DNA of 64,000 nt from Sipunculus nudus. Its lineage: Eukaryota; Annelida; Sipuncula; Golfingiida; Sipunculidae. Of the stretch, positions 58,856-64,000 are shown one piece after another (position 1 is the stretch's first letter; the number at the start of each line of letters is the position of its first letter). The DNA lies in NCBI GenBank assembly GCA_026874595.1, contig CM049310.1:22856058-22920057 (forward strand), written 5' to 3'. Below the pieces are notes generated by a model that was given only the letters and a program-made list of their open reading frames with translations, did no database searches and had not been told where the DNA came from. The position numbers and the translations under genes are program-made.

Positions 58856-60093
58856 GTACAGGCAGTACTAATGATTATTACGACAATTAACTGAATAGGC
58901 GTCGATAACGCCTTTTCTTTGTCTGAACAATTTCAGTATCACTCGTGTATGGATTCCTGGAAATTTGTTTTTATTGGTGCAATTATTTGGGTGATAAATG
59001 ATTATGAGAGGCATACTTGATTTATGGTTGATTAATCGACCATCGTGTGACCCTTTGTGACCTTTGTACTCTGCGCATAAAAAAAGTTTATATCAGTATT
59101 CAGCTAACAAAAACAATAAAACTGGATCATTCAAATTTAATTTATACCAGAAAACCAATGCAGGAGAATGATCTCTAACATGCAATATGGAAATATAGGA
59201 GCAATCTTAACAAGACTGGACCTTTTTTGCATGCATGCATACTAGTACATTACTCGTACATTTGTTATGACAACGATAAATTAACCTTGGTGATGTTTCA
59301 TGACAAATTCAAACTAGGCAGGAAGACCTTTCGTCGAGGTCATATATATGAGATATCTCACTGTTGAAATATTGATATATAAATTTCGCGTGCAGCTAAT
59401 GTGCGCGTATATTTCGGGAGACAACCATAATACGCAAAACTAATCAAAGATTGAACAACACACAAACAGACAAAGAAACTCGAAGGTTACATAACCCTAC
59501 TAGAATTTATTATATAATAATTAGCCTTTCATTCTATTGCTTCTGATATCACGCCCTCTCTCCAGATCTATACGTATTCCTATAATAATTAATATATTGT
59601 ATGCATGTTTTGCATGTTTAGCAGAATTAGTGTTTGTGCTAGTCAGCAATAAATTTGTAATTAACTTTGCAGTTAGGCAAGACCGATAACAGGTCGTCGG
59701 CCTGATATACTTTAATTTGCTGAAACATCTACAAAGGCCTTCTTAACCTCTGGACAGGAGTTCTTGGTAGTGATAACGAGGCTGACTGGTTTATGTAGTC
59801 ATGTGCTTGGCCTGTGAAAAGTATATCCAACAGTCAGAAATTCGGAAGCTTTGTCCGCCAAGATTCTTGCGTCCGTTGAACAATTCTTTTTATCTTGTGA
59901 TTTTCGTATTTTAGTACTTTTAAATATTTAATCATAATCATAATAATCATAATCATAGTAATAATGATAATAAAATAATAATAATAATAAAATTATTATA
60001 ATTGATGTACTTACGTTCATTTTATAGGAAGTATGCACATTGTTGTTTTATCATTTTATGCAATATTTAATCTCATTGAATAATAATTAGTAT

Positions 60094-60095
<2 letters not shown>
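58856..60095. other. Intergenic, no gene seen
   Basis: AT-rich DNA upstream of copy C. It contains an imperfect AAT/ATC trinucleotide stretch (59937-59995) and nothing else I recognise. Confidence 0.5.

Positions 60096-60150
<55 letters not shown>
60096..60150. repeat. (TA)n microsatellite
   Basis: About 55 bp of pure TA. Confidence 0.95.
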
Positions 60151-60153
<3 letters not shown>

Positions 60154-60769
60154 TTCTGTTTTTGCTTTTTTGCGGGAAAATATTGAGATATATGAGTTAT
60201 TCCGGTGAGTCGTAAAATGCAAACTAATAAACGCACACCACACGGTTCTGAACCGCGCTCTCTCAGTGAAAATAAAGAAGCCAAAGCTTTTGTTTTAGAT
60301 ATTTAAAGTATTTTATTTTTAAATTTTAAGTTCTGAAAATAATTTATTCTTATTCATGACAATTCGAACATATGTGTTTTGCCACCGTGAACGGTTTTAT
60401 TTTCATAATAGTATTTTTAGAAGATTTTTTATTTTCTGAGCAGTTTTTACCTCAGACCAACTTTATTTTCAGATCAGTTATATTTTCCGGAGTGCCCTAT
60501 AGTATTATTTCTGGTCGGTGTTCCCATGGCCAAATAGAAAAATCTTTCTGACCCAATGTTAATTTGCATAAATAAGGTCAGATATGCTTCATTTCACATT
60601 TATATGGCAACATACAAACTATATATATAAAAAAAAAGAAAGAAAAATAAACCACCAGGATATACTCCTAAACTTTATTGATTGTAATGTCTCAGCTGTC
60701 GTCTTGGGTACATTCATTGAACAATTCTTTGTTTAAAAATTATGGTGCTTTCTTATATATGTGTAAGGG

Positions 60770-61305
60770 CCACTCGAAAATTCAAAACTGGTTTCGATTC
60801 CGAGAAACCGTTCTCTTTATAATAGCAAAACCAAAACTTCGCTAAAACCGTCTACTTGATAATTATACTGGCATGATGGCGGCATTAGGCCCAAGTAATG
60901 CAATTTTGTTATTTATTTCATCAATTGATAGTGCTGATGCCTGTTAGAGTTAAATAAGAAATTATTGAGGTAGTATTCCCTACTTTAGCCATGTATAGTT
61001 AAAGATTAGACACACGTAACCTTTATGTGCGTGTCGATTGACAGTCTATTTTCATCACAATTACAATGTAAATGGGACATTCATATTCAATAATGCTCCG
61101 ACTAGGTTTCAAAGTGCCCAGGTATGGATATAAAACTTAATGGTATTTTCATCATTAATGCATTTAATCATATATTAAATAATTTACGATGTTATCATAA
61201 TTTGTATATATTAAAGCCGAAACCGTCAACTTAAAAATACAAGGCGAAACCATACAAAACTGGTTTTCCTGTAACCGAAACTGGTTTCGTATTTCGAATG
61301 AATGG
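60770..61305. mobile_element. Inverted-repeat (MITE-like) element with about 40-bp termini
   Basis: The left end (CCACTCGAAAATTCAAAACT) and the right end in reverse complement (CCATTCATTCGAAATACGAA) align over about 40 bp, with TTTCG and GAAA-CC shared further in. The interior is non-coding. No target duplication is clear. Confidence 0.45.
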
Positions 61306-61549
61306 GGCTCAATAGCTTTTATACCAGCGACATCTGTTGGTGACGATTGATACCGGGTGGTCGAGTCAGTTATATCGACAAAGGGAGCTCGTTTTTATTA
61401 TGTCTTAAAAGGTGATACCAAACAAAATTATCAATATTTTTTTCGAGATTCTTTTTCAGTCTCTTGTAAGAGTCTCGTTTTAATATAAAAAACTCGTCTT
61501 CTGAACCGAACACATCAAATGACGTGCCGTGCAACGTTAACGGATCGTG

Positions 61550-62810
61550 CGAAAGTGAAAGTACAGTGCCAACGTTGTCAGAAACGTGAGAGTACAGATC
61601 AAAGGTGGCAGAAACATGAGAGTACAGGATCAAGGGTGGCTGAAACGTGAGAGTACAGGGTCAAAGGTGGCAGAAACGTGAGAGTTTAGGATCAAAGGTA
61701 GCAGAAACGTGGGAGTACAGGGTCAAAGGTGGCAGAAACGTAAGAGCACAGGGTCAAAGGTGGCAGAAACGTGAGAGTACAGGGTTAAAGGTGGCAGAAT
61801 AGTGAGATTACAGGGTCAAAATTGACAGAAACGTGAGAGTACAGGATCAAAGGTGGCAGAAATGTGAGAGTACAGGGTCAAAGGTGGTAGAGACGTAAGA
61901 GTACAGGATCAAAGTTGGCAGAAACGTTAAGGGTACAGGGTTAAAGGGGGCAGAATAGTGAGATTACAGTGTCAAAATTGACAGAAACGTGAGAGTACAG
62001 GATCAAAGGTGGCAGAACGTGAGAGTACAGGGTTAAAGGTGGCAGAAACGTGAGAGTACAGGATCAAAGGTGTCAGAAACGTTTACAGAAACGTGAAAGA
62101 ACAGTGTCAACGGCGGAAGATATGTGAAAGTAAAGGATCAACGTTTGTAGAAACGTGAAAGAGCAGTGTCAACGGGGGAAGATATGTGGAAGTAAAGGAT
62201 CAAAAGTGGCAGAAACGTGAAAGCACATTGTCAGCGGCGGAAGATATGTGAAAGTTAAGGATGAGCGGTGACAAAAACATGAAAGTAATGTCTAGGGCGA
62301 AAGAAATGTAAAAATAAAACAACTGGGACAGAAACGTGAAAGTGCAGTGTCAACGGCGGAAGATATGTGAACGTAAAGGATCAACTGTGACAGAAACATG
62401 AAAGTAAAGTATAAACGGCGAAGGATATGTGAAAGTAAAAAGGATCAAGGGTAACATGAACATAGGAGTACAGTGTCAATGGCGGAAGATATGCGAAAGT
62501 AAAGGATCAAACGTGGCAGAAACGTGAAAGCACAGGATCAACGCTGAGAGAAACGTGAAAGTACAGCATGAACGGTTGCAGAAACGAGGAAGTACTGATA
62601 CAGTATGATTGGTGCAAGAAACGTGAAAGTGTACTATCAACCACGGTATACATGCGAAAGTAAAGGATCGACGGTGGCAGACATGCGAAAGTACAGGATC
62701 AAAGGTGGCAGAAACGTGAGAGTACAGGATCAAAGGTTGCAGAAACGTGAGAGTGAAATAACAGGGTCTAGAGTGGCAGAAACGTGAAAGTACAGATGAG
62801 ATATCTGCAG
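61550..62810. repeat. Minisatellite, about 31-bp unit, about 40 copies
   Basis: Units of the form GGCAGAAACGTGAGAGTACA plus GGATCAAAGGT repeat every 30-31 bp. From about 62090 to 62500 they alternate with a second type (AACGGCGGAAGATATGTGAA), giving a 62-bp higher-order period. The apparent open frames here are products of the array. Confidence 0.95.
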
Positions 62811-63902
62811 AAAGCGAAAATGCTAAATACAGGTATATTGTGTAGGAATATGGGTTAAAAAGAAGGGGAAATAAAATGGCATGCACTTATGTGAAAACAA
62901 GATATACAAAATACCCTTAAATGATCACTGTATTTCGTCAATAGAGAATTAATAATAACTATGGCAAAATAAGCCACTGATTGGGTCACAGCAGAGGGTA
63001 ATACACATCCTGGAGAGAAATATTGCATCAAAACCAAGTCATATTATGCTGACGTCATTCATTCTTGTCCTGACAATCTCCTTCATTTGCTTCGTTCACC
63101 GATTCTGTCTTTTTCTGGTTTTTGTCTGACCTGTTCATGCAAAGGGGAGTATCCCCAAAAATACCATGATAATATTATGTACTTGGTAATATATAATTCA
63201 ATAGATACACTAGAACAAAATTATTGTATATAAATATGCTGCTTTTATTGCTATCGCCTAAAATAATCCGCATAATTCATCAGTGTTATTCTATTTTTAA
63301 ACACATTATATAAAACACTTTATTAACATTCTTATATATATTCCACGAATAAAAGCATATAAATTACCAAATTTTATACGAATAAAATAAATTACTTCGT
63401 AAAATAATACCTTCGGAAAATGGAGAATTTAATATTCTTGATTGTAATTATCAATTAACGGACGACAAACACACGGACGGATCTCCTGAAGTGACCAATC
63501 GAAATAAAAATCGGAACGCGAAATATGTTAAGCCGAGGTTCGACTGCCCGACTTTTTCTGTACCGATCTCCTGAGCAGAGGTACAAAAAATCTGGTGGAT
63601 CAATTCCTTTCATATACAAAGATGAAAGAGTCTGGCATGTCAGACATTGTCCGAAATTCAAAGGGCCCGACGAACAACATGTTCGTGAGCTCACAAAGCA
63701 ATTCTTTCATCAAACACATTACCATCCATAACTTTTACGTTACCTTGCGTATTGGTCGGTAAACTAACCAAACAATGTGACAACCAAATCGCAATTGACT
63801 TACCTCAAATTCCGACCTGCCGATTTTAGAGAAATGCTTTTGATTCCGTCAATATCGGGCAGTGGGTCCATGCAATCAACGAGATCATCAAATATAACTT
63901 AC
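62811..63902. other. Between minisatellite and copy D; no gene recognised
   Basis: 63525-63731 is open on both strands for about 70 codons without known similarity. Right after exon 9 of copy D, in frame past the TAA, the sequence stays open and polar (DDLVDCMDPLPDIDG) to another GTAAGT near 63805; this may be tail coding sequence or chance. Exon 10 of copy D should lie here if it exists. Confidence 0.35.
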
Positions 63903-64000
63903 TCTGTATCGAACTGGCCAGCCTTTTCGATAGTTTCCGGGATCTTGCGGTGGAGGCTTTCCGGCAACATGAAGGTCAACAGTCCAGAGACGCCGGCCAA
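63903..64000 (-). CDS. SLC22-family transporter, copy D exon 9 (partial)
   Basis: The gene continues beyond the window edge. The visible part encodes AGVSGLLTFMLPESLHRKIP and ETIEKAGQFDTE, matching exon 9 of A and B (GVSGLLTFLLPETLRKRIPE in B). It ends at a GTAAGT donor that overlaps an in-frame TAA, the same arrangement as the TGA in A and B. Confidence 0.85.

Noticed and set aside
62476-62886. 136-codon minus-strand frame, apparently a repetitive Ser/His/Leu-rich protein
   Set aside because: It is the 31-bp minisatellite read through; the frame ends where the array ends.

Overview
This 64 kb window is AT-rich nuclear DNA of an animal, most likely a lophotrochozoan such as a mollusc. That guess rests on the gene architecture (short exons, phase-consistent GT-AG introns) and on the mix of Ty3/gypsy, L1-like and short inverted-repeat elements. 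No bacterial or organellar features were seen.

The only host genes I can support are a tandem array of SLC22-family (organic cation/anion/carnitine transporter-like, major facilitator superfamily) genes, all on the minus strand. Copy A (16989 down to 7718) is complete: ten exons join in frame to 561 codons. Copy B (40389 down to 32529) has nine intact exons with the same phases; its terminal exon was not found. Copy C (58855 down to about 55640) is a pseudogene with stops, frameshifts, a missing exon 2 and lost 3' exons. Copy D is one exon at the right edge (64000 down to 63903). Exon sizes are almost invariant between copies (104, 155, 169, 89, 221, 185 and 140 bp), so the array grew by duplication of one ten-exon gene.

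The rest is mostly mobile DNA. A 5'-truncated L1-like retrotransposon lies at 18353-21560. A decayed Ty3/gypsy element (23639-32188) has a 5' LTR broken by two later insertions, each dated by the uninterrupted 3' LTR; it carries an SGNH-hydrolase-like reading frame after pol. A younger Ty3/gypsy element (47466-55138) has about 98% identical LTRs and a further rearranged LTR element nested in pol. Relics of an RNase H-bearing LINE sit in intron 1 of copy A. Short inverted-repeat elements lie at 18109-18340, 23838-24379, 35665-36026 and 60770-61305. Minisatellites lie at 4637-5330, 34735-35472 and 61550-62810. Long G or C homopolymers and (TA)n tracts are frequent.

Layout: 1-7717 intergenic with a minisatellite; 7718-16989 copy A; 17000-32300 intergenic, filled by L1-like and gypsy elements; 32529-40389 copy B; 40390-47465 intergenic; 47466-55138 gypsy element; 55640-58855 copy C pseudogene; 58856-63902 intergenic; 63903 to the end, copy D. 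Exon joins were made by eye from splice sites, phase and paralogue comparison. Transporter substrate and species are inferences.
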